A stretch of DNA of 64,000 nt from Candidatus Fukatsuia endosymbiont of Tuberolachnus salignus (lineage in GTDB: Bacteria > Pseudomonadota > Gammaproteobacteria > Enterobacterales > Enterobacteriaceae). The stretch covers positions 1,922,001-1,986,000 of the forward strand of contig NZ_OZ034983.1 in assembly GCF_964030845.1 (NCBI RefSeq), in the 5' to 3' direction. The notes under the pieces were generated by a model. It saw only the letters and a list, made by a program, of their open reading frames with translations, searched no databases and had not been told where the DNA came from. A program made the position numbers and the translations under genes. Positions 17,307-27,071 of this stretch are shown here, piece after piece (positions within the stretch are counted from its first letter, which is position 1; the number at the start of each line of letters is the position of its first letter).

Positions 17307-17465
17307 AGAACCTGTTCTAAATCTTTCTCGCTGTGCTCAGAAGAGGAAAAAACGGGCGAAGGCGCGCGGTTTACTCTTTGTATACAACAAAAGGGAGTCA
17401 ATGAACATGTTGAGCGCGTTTTTAACGGTGTATCAGCGAGTACGAGAGATGTCGAACAGGTTTTA
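17307..17465. mobile_element. R1 family MITE, copy b, between ssaL and ssaM
   Basis: About 159 bp with ends AGAACCTGTTCTAAATC and GATGTCGAACAGGTTTTA. The interior matches copy a at 8856-9027, including CGGGCG, GGTTTACTCTTTGTATA and TTGAGCGCGTTTTTAACG. It stops four bases before the ssaM ribosome site, so it lengthens the ssaL-ssaM gap inside the main T3SS operon without touching either coding sequence. The small open frame inside it is not a gene. Confidence 0.85.
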
Positions 17466-17478
17466 AGCGGAGCCGAGA

Positions 17479-17850
17479 GTGGATATGGATTTGGTAATGA
17501 CCCGCAATTTGCAATTATTTGTTAAATTAGCGGAATTACCCTGTAAAGCGGTTGCATCCTGTATGGAATGGCGCATAGGTCAGCGTGCAGTATTTATTGA
17601 GATTAAGCAGCAAAGGTTACTACTGACGACGGGGCGTTTAAAAGCCATGCCGAGTCTCGATGAATTGCGTACTTTACAGCAACGTTGGCGGCTTGAGCGT
17701 TTTCAGGGTATCCCGCAACGCATCTATCGATTGGGTACGGGTATTATGGTAAGTTGCTGTCCTCATGCCGCTGCTGGCGCTGAATTCTGGTATCAACTCT
17801 ATAAGCAGCAATGTGTACTACTTAGATCTCTTCAAGGCGAATGGTCATAA
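17479..17850 (+). CDS. ssaM: SsaM-like gatekeeper partner
   Basis: 123 residues (Salmonella SsaM 122), which with SpiC/SsaB and SsaL controls the translocator-to-effector switch. The GTG start at 17479 gives [14 protein letters not shown], aligning residue by residue with MDWDLITERNIQLF, and has GGAG 6 bases upstream. Other shared features are LQGIPQR-like [11 protein letters not shown] (about 76-86) and an [15 protein letters not shown] segment near the end. Its upstream neighbour is now a MITE rather than ssaL. The last base of its stop is the first base of the ssaV start. Confidence 0.9.
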   Translation: MDMDLVMTRNLQLFVKLAELPCKAVASCMEWRIGQRAVFIEIKQQRLLLTTGRLKAMPSLDELRTLQQRWRLERFQGIPQRIYRLGTGIMVSCCPHAAAGAEFWYQLYKQQCVLLRSLQGEWS

Positions 17851-19901
17851 TGTTCGAACCAATTAAACGTGGGCTAATGCTGATAGTTGCCCGGCAAGAT
17901 ATATTTCTGGCGGTGATGTTGTTGGTCGCCATCTTTATGATGATCCTGCCATTGCCGACGGCATTGGTCGATGTGTTGATTGTTATCAATCTCGCGCTTT
18001 CCGTTACTTTATTGATGATTGCGATTTACTTACGTGATCCGCTGGATTTTTCGGTTTTTCCTTCATTGTTGTTGATTACCACCTTATATCGGCTGGCATT
18101 AACCATCAGTACCAGCCGTTTGGTATTGCTACAGCATGATGCGGGAGAAATTGTTGAGGCGTTTGGTCAATTTGTCGTGGGTGGAAATCTCACCGTGGGT
18201 TTGATCATCTTTACCATTATCACCGTGGTACAGTTTATTGTCATCACCAAGGGTTCTGAACGGGTAGCCGAAGTCAGCGCACGCTTTTCTCTCGATGGGA
18301 TGCCAGGCAAACAGATGAGCATCGATGGTGATTTGCGAGCAGGTGTTATCGACGCCGCGGAAGCGGGTCGCCAGCGGGCGAGGGTGCAAAAAGAGAGTCG
18401 GCTATTTGGTGCCATGGATGGTGCGATGAAATTTGTTAAAGGTGATGCTATCGCTGGCATCATTGTTATTTTAGTCAATATTATTGGCGGTATTGCCATC
18501 GGTGTTTTTCAGCATCAGATGTCGGCAGGAGATGCGGTACAGACTTATTCCGTGCTTTCCGTGGGTGATGGGTTAGCGGCGCAAATTCCTTCATTGCTGA
18601 TTTCGATTACTGCCGGGATTGTGGTTACACGTGTTCCTGCCGATGAAAAGCAGAGTCTGGCGAAAGATGTGGCCAGTCAGATTGTTCGACAACCAGAAGC
18701 ATTGTGGATGGCTGCAGGACTACTGTTGATGTTTGCGTTATTGCCTGGCTTTCCGTTTCTAGATTTCGCCGGGCTGGCGGCACTTATTGTGGCCCCGGCT
18801 TTTATTATCTACCGTAAAAAACGCCGTGGCACGCAAGCAGGCAATAGCATGAGTGTGGACGGTGAAGATGTTGACTATCAGGAAGGCGCAGAAATGACAC
18901 CAGGGGCAGTACCACTGATGTTGTACTGTTCTACCAATCTGCATCACAAGGATTTAAAGCGTGATGTGGACGGACTCCGTTGGCGACGTTTTGAATATCT
19001 TGGCGTGCCGCTCCCTGAGGTGGTGATACGTTGTGATCCTTCTTGGGCGGATAACAGTTTATCGATTCGTGTTTATCAAGAGCAGGTACTTAAACTGGTG
19101 TTACCGCCTGACGATCTGTTGCTCAATACGCCTAATGTACAATTAGGATCACGTAGCGAGACACTGGCTCATAATATAGGCGAATTACATTGGATCCCCG
19201 CCTCCCAGAAAGAACGCGCAAAAACGCTAGGTATCCCCTATACCGAAGGGAATCAACGTATCATTCACTGTTTGAAACGGGTGTTGGAACGCCATACCTC
19301 AGAGTTTATCGGTGTGCAGGAAGCACGTTATTTAATGGATGCGATGGAAGGGCGTTATGCCGAACTGGTGAAAGAATTACAACGTCAGATGCCCGTAGGC
19401 AAAGTGACAGAGATTTTACAACGGCTAGTAGAAGAAGGTATTTCAATCCGTGACTTACGGACGATTTTTGGTGCTTTGGTGGAATGGGCACCCAAAGAAA
19501 AAGATATCATCATGTTGACAGAATATGCGCGTATTGCTTTGCGCCGTCATCTCTGTTTACGTTTCGGTAAGGGTAACAGTTGGTTGCCAGCGTTGCGTAT
19601 TGGTGAGGGAGTCGAAAATCTTATCCGTGAATCTATCCGCCAGACTTCTGCGGGAACCTATTCGTCGTTGGATCCAAAGCAATCACGTTTGATCTTGGAT
19701 AAAATTAAAGCTGCTGTTGAAGAGCACCCTGATGTTGCATTATTAACGGCTATTGATGTACGCCGTTTTTTGCGCAAAATTATTGAACGTGACATGTTTA
19801 TCTTACCCGTGCTTTCCTGGCAGGAATTGGGTGATGAAATTAATATTAAAGTGGTGGGTATGGTTGAGCTGATTGGGGAAGAACTCGATGAATTTGCCTG
19901 A
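17850..19901 (+). CDS. ssaV: T3SS export-gate protein SctV (SsaV)
   Basis: About 683 residues (SsaV 681), of the FlhA/LcrV-gate family. The first 320 residues carry about eight membrane helices and the hallmark FHIPEP-like block: [20 protein letters not shown] and the nearby [14 protein letters not shown] segment (about 140-170). The C-terminal 340 residues form the cytoplasmic nonameric ring that receives chaperone-effector complexes, with [28 protein letters not shown] and [11 protein letters not shown]. The ATG at 17850 overlaps the ssaM stop; an in-frame ATG at 17841 is too near the AAGG. No lesion is seen. Confidence 0.97.
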   Translation: MFEPIKRGLMLIVARQDIFLAVMLLVAIFMMILPLPTALVDVLIVINLALSVTLLMIAIYLRDPLDFSVFPSLLLITTLYRLALTISTSRLVLLQHDAGEIVEAFGQFVVGGNLTVGLIIFTIITVVQFIVITKGSERVAEVSARFSLDGMPGKQMSIDGDLRAGVIDAAEAGRQRARVQKESRLFGAMDGAMKFVKGDAIAGIIVILVNIIGGIAIGVFQHQMSAGDAVQTYSVLSVGDGLAAQIPSLLISITAGIVVTRVPADEKQSLAKDVASQIVRQPEALWMAAGLLLMFALLPGFPFLDFAGLAALIVAPAFIIYRKKRRGTQAGNSMSVDGEDVDYQEGAEMTPGAVPLMLYCSTNLHHKDLKRDVDGLRWRRFEYLGVPLPEVVIRCDPSWADNSLSIRVYQEQVLKLVLPPDDLLLNTPNVQLGSRSETLAHNIGELHWIPASQKERAKTLGIPYTEGNQRIIHCLKRVLERHTSEFIGVQEARYLMDAMEGRYAELVKELQRQMPVGKVTEILQRLVEEGISIRDLRTIFGALVEWAPKEKDIIMLTEYARIALRRHLCLRFGKGNSWLPALRIGEGVENLIRESIRQTSAGTYSSLDPKQSRLILDKIKAAVEEHPDVALLTAIDVRRFLRKIIERDMFILPVLSWQELGDEINIKVVGMVELIGEELDEFA

Positions 19902-21213
19902 TATTCATCTACTGAGTGCAAATTTACAACGGCAATTGAGTTTTGCAACCTCACCGCCGAGTGGCTTAAGTTACAGTGGTTCGATACTGGATGTCGGGCC
20001 CACTTTGCTGCGCGCTAGCTTGCCAGGAGTCAGCATGGGGGAACTTTGCCGCATAGAGCCTGAGGGGATACTGGCTGAAGTGGTTTCTATTGAACAACAG
20101 GTGGCACTGTTGTCACCTTTCTCCTCCTCCGAAGGGTTGCGTAGTGGGCAAAGAGTGTCTCCTTTAAGACATGCTCACCGTGTAGCGGTAGGATCGGGGT
20201 TAACGGGCCGAATCCTCGATGGGTTAGGGCAACCGATGGATAATGGTGCGCCATTGGGTGGCAATTGGCGTGAACTGGATCGTGCGCCCCCGGACCCGCT
20301 GACGCGTAATCCGATAGAAAAACCCTTGGTCACGGGTGTACGTGCAATTGATGCTATGTTGTGCTGTGGAGAAGGTCAGCGTATTGGCATTTTCGCTGCT
20401 GCGGGTGTTGGGAAAAGTACTTTACTCGGTATGTTGTGTGAGGGCAGTGATGCCGATGTGATGGTGCTAGCGCTGATCGGCGAGCGTGGACGTGAAGTCA
20501 GGGAATTTCTTGAACAGGTGCTGACAGAAAAAGCGCGCGCCCGCACGGTAATGGTGGTCGCAACGTCTGATCGTCCGGCATTGGAACGCCTCAAAGGTAT
20601 CTACACAGCAACCACCATTGCCGAATATTATCGCGACCGGGGTTTAAAAGTATTATTGATGGCCGATTCGTTAACACGTTATGCCAGGGCGGCGCGCGAA
20701 ATCGGCCTGGCCGCGGGTGAAACGCCAGCAGCCGGTAGTTTTCCTCCCAGCGTCTTTGCAGCGATGCCGCGTTTGCTGGAACGAACCGGCAATAGCGATC
20801 GCGGCAGTATTACTGCGTTTTACACGGTATTGGTCGAAGGGGATGATATGAACGAACCGGTAGCTGACGAAGTTCGCTCACTTTTGGATGGTCATATCGT
20901 TTTGTCACGGCAATTGGCAGGAGCGGGGCATTATCCAGCGATCGATATTGCGGCCAGTGTCAGCCGAATTATGCCACAGGTGGTATCCGCAAAGCATTTG
21001 GCACTGGCGCAAAAACTACGCCTGATACAGGCACGCTATCAGGAGATTGAATTATTGGTCCGTGTAGGTGAATATCAAACCGGTCATGATCCTGAGGCGG
21101 ATGAAGCCTTGCGCCGTTATCCCGCGGTTTGTGCTTTTTTGCAACAGGGGAGAGAGACACATTGCGATCTGGAACAAACATTAAAGCAGCTCGAGCACGT
21201 GCTGGAGTCATAA
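19888..21213 (+). CDS. ssaN: T3SS ATPase SctN (SsaN)
   Basis: 441-residue F1-type ATPase that strips chaperones and drives substrate unfolding. The P-loop AAAGVGKST is at about 171-179, the [14 protein letters not shown] segment typical of T3SS/flagellar ATPases follows, and Walker [22 protein letters not shown] is at about 254. The C-terminus carries [16 protein letters not shown]. The ATG at 19888 follows GGGGAAG and overlaps ssaV by 14 bases. Length agrees with the family (433 in Salmonella). Confidence 0.97.
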   Translation: MNLPDIHLLSANLQRQLSFATSPPSGLSYSGSILDVGPTLLRASLPGVSMGELCRIEPEGILAEVVSIEQQVALLSPFSSSEGLRSGQRVSPLRHAHRVAVGSGLTGRILDGLGQPMDNGAPLGGNWRELDRAPPDPLTRNPIEKPLVTGVRAIDAMLCCGEGQRIGIFAAAGVGKSTLLGMLCEGSDADVMVLALIGERGREVREFLEQVLTEKARARTVMVVATSDRPALERLKGIYTATTIAEYYRDRGLKVLLMADSLTRYARAAREIGLAAGETPAAGSFPPSVFAAMPRLLERTGNSDRGSITAFYTVLVEGDDMNEPVADEVRSLLDGHIVLSRQLAGAGHYPAIDIAASVSRIMPQVVSAKHLALAQKLRLIQARYQEIELLVRVGEYQTGHDPEADEALRRYPAVCAFLQQGRETHCDLEQTLKQLEHVLES

Positions 21214-21224
21214 CCCTGGGCCGT

Positions 21225-21593
21225 TTGTTGGGGATCCGCGAGCGCAGGGAACAAAGTTTGCGTCGTGGTATTGCGCAGTATTGTCAACAACAAGCGGAGC
21301 TGAATGAGCAGCTAGCGGCCAGTCGTGTTAAACGTCAACAACTTTGCCAGCAATTACGTGAGCTGACACAATGGTGTGGTTTGTTAGCGCCGGCTGAATT
21401 CAGTGAACAAAAAGATCAATTACACCAGCTTTATCAACAAGAACGTGGTCAACAATCGCAAATTAGTGAATTGTTGGAACAAGGTCAGCAGCTTGCCGAA
21501 AAGGTAGAAGAACAACGAGCATTGTTGCAGCGTAATTTGCGTGAGCAGGAAAAACTACGGATACTGATTGAAGATGAGTCGAATCGATATTGA
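21225..21593 (+). CDS. ssaO: T3SS ATPase stalk protein SctO (SsaO)
   Basis: About 122 residues of continuous Gln/Glu/Arg-rich coiled coil, the YscO/FliJ-type stalk that sits in the ATPase ring and touches SctV. Salmonella SsaO is 125 residues and its ETLLEIIARREKQLRGKL start aligns with GRLLGIRERREQSLRRGI here. The start codon is uncertain: the frame is open from 21129 inside ssaN, but the homologous N-terminus begins near the TTG codons at 21225/21228, or a CTG at 21216 that has GGAG at ideal spacing. The end overlaps ssaP by 20 bases. Confidence 0.8.
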   Translation: MLGIRERREQSLRRGIAQYCQQQAELNEQLAASRVKRQQLCQQLRELTQWCGLLAPAEFSEQKDQLHQLYQQERGQQSQISELLEQGQQLAEKVEEQRALLQRNLREQEKLRILIEDESNRY

Positions 21594-21960
21594 AGGTGCC
21601 ATACCCGTGAGGGCAAGCATCGCTAATGACCCTAAACAGGGCGATCAGCGAGACCGAGAACGTTTTGCCGGTTATCTGCAACCACAGTTATCTCATAAAT
21701 TGGTGGCAACTAAGGCCGCGCAACACGGATTGGCATCACCGGATCAGTGGGCGGATTACCGTATTGTTTCTGGGGTCCTTAATGGAACGCAAGTGCGTGT
21801 CACGCTAACCGCAAGCGGCTGGGTGTTACAGTTGCGCTGTTCCAACAGTAAGACGAAACGCTTGCTGTCCCGGTTCAAAGCGCGTTGGCAGCGCGCGCTA
21901 ACACGGCTTGGTGTTCCCTGTTCGTTGGAGGTCGTTGATGCCGTTGAATCTATCCCCTGA
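21574..21960 (+). CDS. ssaP: T3SS needle-length/substrate-switch protein SctP (SsaP)
   Basis: 128 residues from the ATG at 21574 (SsaP 124). This family determines needle length and triggers the switch from needle to translocator export. The similarity is modest: WADYRIVSGVLNGTQVRVTL parallels the QRYRVSGGYLDGVECEV segment of SsaP, followed by a hydrophobic WVLQLRC strand. It overlaps ssaO by 20 bases and ssaQ by 23 bases, fully in line with the SPI-2 operon. Confidence 0.8.
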   Translation: MSRIDIEGAIPVRASIANDPKQGDQRDRERFAGYLQPQLSHKLVATKAAQHGLASPDQWADYRIVSGVLNGTQVRVTLTASGWVLQLRCSNSKTKRLLSRFKARWQRALTRLGVPCSLEVVDAVESIP

Positions 21961-22900
21961 GTTAACATCGTTAAGTTCACTACTGGGAGACGGCCGGACA
22001 CAAAATGCGGTAACAGTGAGTCTGAAAGTGGTCGAAGGTGCTGGCGTTTATCTGCCGGTGACGCTGGATCGGGTTAGCGCTGGCGTTTGGCTGCCTCAAC
22101 AAGAGTGGACTGACTGGCTAGAAACTGTGCTTGCTGTTCCTGACGCCAGCTGTCTGGACGAGGATTTATTGGTTGGTGTGTCTCACTGGGCGCTTGCGCC
22201 ATTAACATCGGTATTTCTTCCATTGGCGGTGACTGATCAGTTGCCGCGTGAAGAGCATTTATTAAAACAGTGGGCAGTGGTCTGCACGTTTAGCCAGGAA
22301 GATCGGCAATTTCATGCTGTGTTAGTCGATTGGCCGTTGCGGGTGTTATCTCAAATTTTAGCGGATTGGCCACGTAATAAATCGTCTGCGTCAGGTGAGC
22401 GTCTACCATTGCAGTATCAATGCGGATTGGTGGTGGGTTGGTGTCGCTTATCGTTGGTACAATTGCAAAGGATTCACGTTGGTGATGGGTTGCGGTTATC
22501 TGCTGCTGCCGATCTTGAGGGGGGCTGCTGCTGGTTGTGGCAGGTCGCGGGGCCGCAGATTCATATCAGGTTAAGTGAGGAAAACCAGATGACAATACTA
22601 AATATAAATCAGGATATTGATGAATTACTGGAGCTGGATAGTGCCGCTCTGTCGCCATCAAAAAACCAATCCGTTTCTTTACATCAATTGCCTCAGACAC
22701 TAACGATGGAGATTGGCTGCCTCACCCTCCCGACGGCTAAAATTGGTCAACTCAAGGTGGGGCAGACATTGAACTGTCAAAGCAATCACTACGGTGAAGT
22801 CAGCATTCGATTACGTGGGCAGCCAGTAGGCTCTGGCTGCCTAGTCAGCTGTGACGATGAATTATTGGTGAAAATCGAACAGTGGTGGCTAACACCTTAG
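21938..22900 (+). CDS. ssaQ: T3SS sorting-platform protein SctQ (SsaQ)
   Basis: 320 residues (SsaQ 322), FliM/FliN-like cytoplasmic C-ring component. The C-terminal SpoA/FliN-type domain is seen from about residue 245 (LTMEIGCLTLPTAKIGQLKVGQTL, followed by SIRLRGQPVGSGCLVSCDDELLVKI). The ATG at 21938 follows TTGGAGGTCG and overlaps ssaP. An internal in-frame ATG with its own ribosome site lies at 22589 and could make a short form. The protein binds SctL, SctK and chaperone-effector complexes. Confidence 0.93.
   Translation: MPLNLSPELTSLSSLLGDGRTQNAVTVSLKVVEGAGVYLPVTLDRVSAGVWLPQQEWTDWLETVLAVPDASCLDEDLLVGVSHWALAPLTSVFLPLAVTDQLPREEHLLKQWAVVCTFSQEDRQFHAVLVDWPLRVLSQILADWPRNKSSASGERLPLQYQCGLVVGWCRLSLVQLQRIHVGDGLRLSAAADLEGGCCWLWQVAGPQIHIRLSEENQMTILNINQDIDELLELDSAALSPSKNQSVSLHQLPQTLTMEIGCLTLPTAKIGQLKVGQTLNCQSNHYGEVSIRLRGQPVGSGCLVSCDDELLVKIEQWWLTP
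22589..22900 (+). CDS. Probable internal translation product SsaQ-S (C-terminal SctQ)
   Basis: In-frame ATG at 22589 (residue 218 of SsaQ) preceded by AGTGAGG with nine bases of spacing gives a 103-residue protein containing the whole SpoA domain. In Salmonella and Yersinia, SsaQ/YscQ are made as long and short forms by internal initiation at the same place, and the short form stabilises the platform. Here the site is visible but its use is inferred. Confidence 0.65.
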   Translation: MTILNINQDIDELLELDSAALSPSKNQSVSLHQLPQTLTMEIGCLTLPTAKIGQLKVGQTLNCQSNHYGEVSIRLRGQPVGSGCLVSCDDELLVKIEQWWLTP

Positions 22901-22933
22901 TGGTATAAACAACAAGCCCTAGTGGAATCGGCA

Positions 22934-23584
22934 ATGGAATTACTTAATAGCTCCTACCAGTTGATCGTTTTGCTGTTTTTATTATCTGTATTACCACTCT
23001 TGGTGGTGATGGGGACGTCGTTTCTAAAGTTATCAGTGGTATTTTCTCTGCTACGTAACGCGCTCGGCGTGCAGCAAGTGCCGCCGAATATTGCTATTTA
23101 TGGCCTGGCGTTAGTATTAACGGTGTTTATTATGGCACCGGTTGGGTTAGATGCGTATGAACGCCTGCAAGGAGAAAAATTGCCAGATGATATTGCCGCT
23201 CTTGCGCAAGAAATTGATAAAAAAGCATTGGAGCCTTATCGCGCTTTTTTACTGCGTCATACGGCGTCCGAACAAACCAGTTTTTTCTCTGATATCGTTA
23301 AAAACGATTGGCCGGAAAAATATCGCGATAAAATTAAATCTGATTCATTGCTGATATTGATGCCAGCCTTTACTGTCAGCCAACTGACAGAGGCGTTTAA
23401 AATTGGGCTATTACTCTATCTGCCTTTTGTGGCTATCGACCTCATTGTGTCTAATATATTACTGGCGATGGGAATGATGATGGTATCACCGATGACCATC
23501 TCTTTACCCTTTAAGCTACTTGTCTTTCTTATGGTCGGTGGGTGGCATCTGTTGTTGGGGCAATTAGTAGGATCATACACATGA
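22934..23584 (+). CDS. ssaR: T3SS export apparatus protein SctR (SsaR)
   Basis: 216 residues (SsaR 215), FliP family export-gate subunit. Signatures: LPLLVVMGTSFLKLSVVFSLLRNALGVQQVPPN (split here as VVMGTSFLKL and LLRNALGVQQVPPN), PAFTVSQLTEAFKIG, and LLAMGMMMVSPMTISLPFKL. Four membrane helices. The ATG at 22934 is preferred over the GTG at 22922. The stop overlaps the ssaS start. Confidence 0.97.
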   Translation: MELLNSSYQLIVLLFLLSVLPLLVVMGTSFLKLSVVFSLLRNALGVQQVPPNIAIYGLALVLTVFIMAPVGLDAYERLQGEKLPDDIAALAQEIDKKALEPYRAFLLRHTASEQTSFFSDIVKNDWPEKYRDKIKSDSLLILMPAFTVSQLTEAFKIGLLLYLPFVAIDLIVSNILLAMGMMMVSPMTISLPFKLLVFLMVGGWHLLLGQLVGSYT

Positions 23585-23850
23585 GTAATGCCATTGTTGT
23601 TCAACTCACCACCCAGGTGTTGTGGATTGTTTTAATGCTTTCCATGCCAGTCGTGGTCGTTGCTTCAGTCGTTGGATTATTGATCAGCCTGTTTCAGGCC
23701 TTAACTCAGATACAGGACCAAACATTACAGTTTTTGCTTAAATTATTGGCAGTCTCGGTGACTTTGTTAGCCAGCTATCATTGGATGGGCAGTACGCTGT
23801 TGAACTATACCCACCAGGTTTTTTCACAAATCGGCAATATGCGTAACTGA
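23581..23850 (+). CDS. ssaS: T3SS export apparatus protein SctS (SsaS)
   Basis: 89 residues (SsaS 88), FliQ family, two membrane helices joined by a short loop: VLWIVLMLSMPVVVVASVVG and a second from about 50 to 70, with LISLFQALTQIQDQTLQF between them. The ATG at 23581 overlaps the ssaR stop (ATGA). It packs with SctR and SctT in the export gate. Confidence 0.96.
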   Translation: MSNAIVVQLTTQVLWIVLMLSMPVVVVASVVGLLISLFQALTQIQDQTLQFLLKLLAVSVTLLASYHWMGSTLLNYTHQVFSQIGNMRN

Positions 23851-23851
23851 A

Positions 23852-24637
23852 GTGGCTGAGCATCTATTTTGGGTAGCAGCATTAGCACTGGCGATGGTGC
23901 GACCATTTGGTATGTTATTGATTTTACCTTTGTTTACTGCTCGTAGTCTGGGTAGTAGTTTACTGCGTAATGGTTTAGTGGTGGCGATTGCTTTACCCAT
24001 GACGCCGTTGTTTGTTTCATCGCCATTGATTACTTCCGGCTCACTGATCGCCTGGTTTTCACTGGTGTTGGTCGAATTATTGATCGGGGTGATCATTGGT
24101 TTTTTTGCCGCTTTGCCGTTTTGGGCGATAGATATGGCCGGCTTTTTGATAGATACCATGCGCGGTGCCACTATGGCGACCTTGCTTAACCCGACGATGG
24201 GGATGCAATCCTCTATTTTCGGTATTTTATTCACCCAGGTTTTATCCGTGCTGTTTTTGATCTCTGGTGGTTTTAATCAATTACTTTTGGTGCTGTACGG
24301 TTCTTATAAACTGTTGCCTCTTGGGCAAGGGATCATGCCTTCTGCATCCTTTTTTACCTTTATTAAAATACAGTGGAGACTCATGTTTGAACTCTGTATG
24401 ACTTTTGCCTTGCCTGCATTATTGGTGATGTTATTAACAGATTTAGCCTTGGGGTTAATTAACCGCTCAGCACAGCAACTTAATGTTTTTTTTCTCGCTA
24501 TGCCGATCAAAAGCGCGATGGCCCTATTTTTATTACTTATTGGTTTGCCCTTTGCGTTCCACCATTATTTGTCTCAAATTGATAATATTGAGCAAGATAT
24601 GGGTAGGATCATTCAGTCATTAAGGAGTAGTGAATAG
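23852..24637 (+). CDS. ssaT: T3SS export apparatus protein SctT (SsaT)
   Basis: 261 residues (SsaT 259), FliR family with six or more membrane helices. Recognisable parts include MVRPFGMLLILPLFTAR (about 14-30), LVLVELLIGVIIGFFAALPFWAID and DTMRGATMATLLNP. The GTG at 23852 starts one base after the ssaS stop. Its stop base is shared with the GTG start of ssaU. Confidence 0.95.
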   Translation: MAEHLFWVAALALAMVRPFGMLLILPLFTARSLGSSLLRNGLVVAIALPMTPLFVSSPLITSGSLIAWFSLVLVELLIGVIIGFFAALPFWAIDMAGFLIDTMRGATMATLLNPTMGMQSSIFGILFTQVLSVLFLISGGFNQLLLVLYGSYKLLPLGQGIMPSASFFTFIKIQWRLMFELCMTFALPALLVMLLTDLALGLINRSAQQLNVFFLAMPIKSAMALFLLLIGLPFAFHHYLSQIDNIEQDMGRIIQSLRSSE

Positions 24638-25698
24638 TGGCTGAAAAAAACGAACAACCCACCCCGAAAAAAATTAAGGACGCCCGTGAAAAAGGACAGG
24701 TAATTAAAAGTGTGGAAATCACTTCGGGTGCACAGCTGGTAGTGGTGTTGGTCTATTTTATGTTGACGGGTTACGATCTGGTCGATCAAGTCGCTGCGTT
24801 AATTATGAGTAGTATTGAACAACTAAATCAGCCGCTCAATATTGCGGCATTGCGTCTTGGTTCAGAAGCAACGTCACTGCTGGTGCATGTGACAGGTATT
24901 TTGGGCGGTGCCTTAGTATTGATAACCTTATTGATGGGGATTGTCCAAGTGGGCCCCTTATTGGCAACCAAGGCGCTTTCTTTTAAAGGGGAGAGGATTA
25001 ATCCTATCAGTAATTTGCGTAATTTAGTGTCATTACGTAGCCTGTTCGAATTGGCGAAATCATTAACTAAAATTATTTTACTGTCATTAATTTTCGGTTA
25101 TTTACTCAGTCGTTATGCTCCTACCTTTGGCTATTTATCCTATTGTGGCAGTGCCTGCGCCGTTCCGGTATTTGGTACGTTAATGAGCTGGCTGCTCGGT
25201 TCATTAATTGCCTGTTATTTATTGTTTGCTCTGCTCGACTATTCTTTTCAACGCCATAGCGTGATGAAGCAGCTAAGAATGTCGAAGGAAGAAGTTAAAC
25301 GGGAACATAAAGATACCGAGGGCGATCCCCATATCAAACAGAAACGGCGGGAATTGCAACAGCAAATACAGAGCGGTAGTTTGGCGTCCAATGTGAAGCG
25401 ATCAACCGCTGTGGTGCGTAATCCCACGCATTTTGCCGTTTGTTTGTTTTATCATCCAGAAGAAGCGCCTTTGCCCGTGGTGATCGAAAAGGGACATGCT
25501 GAGGTGGCAAGAACCATTATCAGGCTAGCGGAACAAATGGAGGTGCCAGTAGTAGAAAATGTGTCGCTAGCGAGGGCATTACATAGTGATGTCAATTGTG
25601 GTGATGTTATCCCCGAACATCTGTTTGAACCTGTCTCCGCATTATTGCGGATGGTATTGCAATTGGATTACCAAGCTGAGGAAGAGGAAGAGGGATGA
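24637..25698 (+). CDS. ssaU: T3SS autoprotease export switch SctU (SsaU)
   Basis: 353 residues (SsaU 352), FlhB family. N-terminus MAEKNEQPTPKKIKDAREKGQV is the family signature; four membrane helices occupy residues 28-205. The autocleavage motif NPTH is at about residues 263-266 (context VVRNPTHFAVCLFY). Cleavage between N and P changes substrate specificity. The highly acidic tail EEEEEG ends 31 bases inside the convergent toxin gene. It is the last gene of the T3SS operon. Confidence 0.96.
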   Translation: MAEKNEQPTPKKIKDAREKGQVIKSVEITSGAQLVVVLVYFMLTGYDLVDQVAALIMSSIEQLNQPLNIAALRLGSEATSLLVHVTGILGGALVLITLLMGIVQVGPLLATKALSFKGERINPISNLRNLVSLRSLFELAKSLTKIILLSLIFGYLLSRYAPTFGYLSYCGSACAVPVFGTLMSWLLGSLIACYLLFALLDYSFQRHSVMKQLRMSKEEVKREHKDTEGDPHIKQKRRELQQQIQSGSLASNVKRSTAVVRNPTHFAVCLFYHPEEAPLPVVIEKGHAEVARTIIRLAEQMEVPVVENVSLARALHSDVNCGDVIPEHLFEPVSALLRMVLQLDYQAEEEEEG

Positions 25699-27071
25699 GT
25701 GAGCAGGTTTGCACCGTTGATTGCCGCCGTTGGTGTCGGCTGAAGAGAGCTGGGTGCATCAGTGGGGAATAGAGGCATCGTCTGTACTAAGGTTTCTATC
25801 TCGGCAGCAGTTATTTCCTCTTCCTCTGTTCGTATTTTTTCGATTTTATTTTCCGAGGAGGTGAAATAGTTTTTAATGGTAATAGCATCATAGGTATTTC
25901 GCCATCTGATCATAATTTGCAAATTATCTTTATTTCTTTGAAAAAGCATTTCTTCTCTCCATATCGCTCCACTCAACAACAAGGTATCAGTACCGCCGCT
26001 GTCTTCAATTTCATCATAACCATCACCACGGGCAAAATGATAGGTGTCATCTCCGTTAGCGCCAAATAATTTATCGTCTCCAAGGCCACCGATAAATGTT
26101 TTTTTTCCTGCGCCCGTGGCGATTAAAATATCATTACCTGCACCACCGATTAAGCACCGATCGCGTTCACTGATATCAATGATAATATCGTCACCGTCCA
26201 ACGCATCAAAGGTATTGTCAGTGAGGACTACTACGCCAGATAATCTAATGATGTCGTTCCCTTCTGTCGCCTGCATGTCACTCTGTGTCTTATCAAGATA
26301 GGGTTGTTCTTGTTGGTCAACATTTAATTGATAAAAACCTCCTGATTTATCCATCAAGGCAATATGGCGATAACTGGCATCACGCATAAAATTTTTAATA
26401 CGTATTGCCATATCGACATTATTATCTGGATCAGCAATCGCTCTGCTCAAAAGAATATCGTCACCGTCTCGGTCAATTTTATTCAGTTGTTCAATAGATA
26501 GGTTATGTAGTACCAACAGATCTAATTGAGGATCGGGTTGGGTGTCCTGGTTATCGAGGGTTATTTCTCGGCGCAAGGTAGCCCGGTTTGGCGAAATTTG
26601 ATTGCTGTAAATATGGTAGATATCCGTCCCAGCATCTCCTTTCAATCTGTCATTGCCGTAGCGGCTGTATAATTGGTTATTTTGTTTATTCCCTTCCAGG
26701 TGATCATTAAAGGCAGTATCTTCAGCCATCAACTGGACAAAGCTGGGCAAGACCACCCTAGTACCCGCCACCGTTACCTCTCCTGGTTGCTCCATATACT
26801 GTTGTTTTAGATGAATAAAACCGTTTGTTGTGGGGGTGTTGAAAAAATCGAGGCTGCTTTTTCTGTGATCATAAGTCACCCTATATTGTGCTTTGAATGA
26901 GGGTGAAAATGGCCAGCAGTTATCTTCAGTATTCCACTTTATGACTGATGGCCATTCAGGGAATAGCTGCATGCCATCACGGGTTGATAAAAGATACTGT
27001 TCGGGTTGATAAAAGATACTGTTTAACCTGCTCAACCTGAGTTTCGTCATTATCAGCGAGCCGATAGACAT
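25668..27071 (-). pseudogene. 3' part of broken toxin gene: RTX-repeat region
   Basis: An open frame of up to 467 codons continuing the toxin after the second frame break. It contains haemolysin-type calcium-binding repeats (GGAGNDILIATGAG, GGLGDDKLFGANGDDTYHF and similar, in the middle third) and a C-terminal region ending in Pro/Ser-rich PSSSSSAW. The real sequence resumes at QYLLSTRDGMQLFPEWP; everything before it in this frame is an artefact of a 22-bp tandem duplication at 26980-27023. RTX repeats bind calcium outside the cell and normally accompany type I secretion. It has no start or ribosome site of its own. It overlaps the end of ssaU tail to tail. Confidence 0.85.

Noticed and set aside
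17263..17466. Small open frame between ssaL and ssaM
   Set aside because: It lies entirely in the second 48-bp copy and the R1 MITE, whose other copies do not preserve it.
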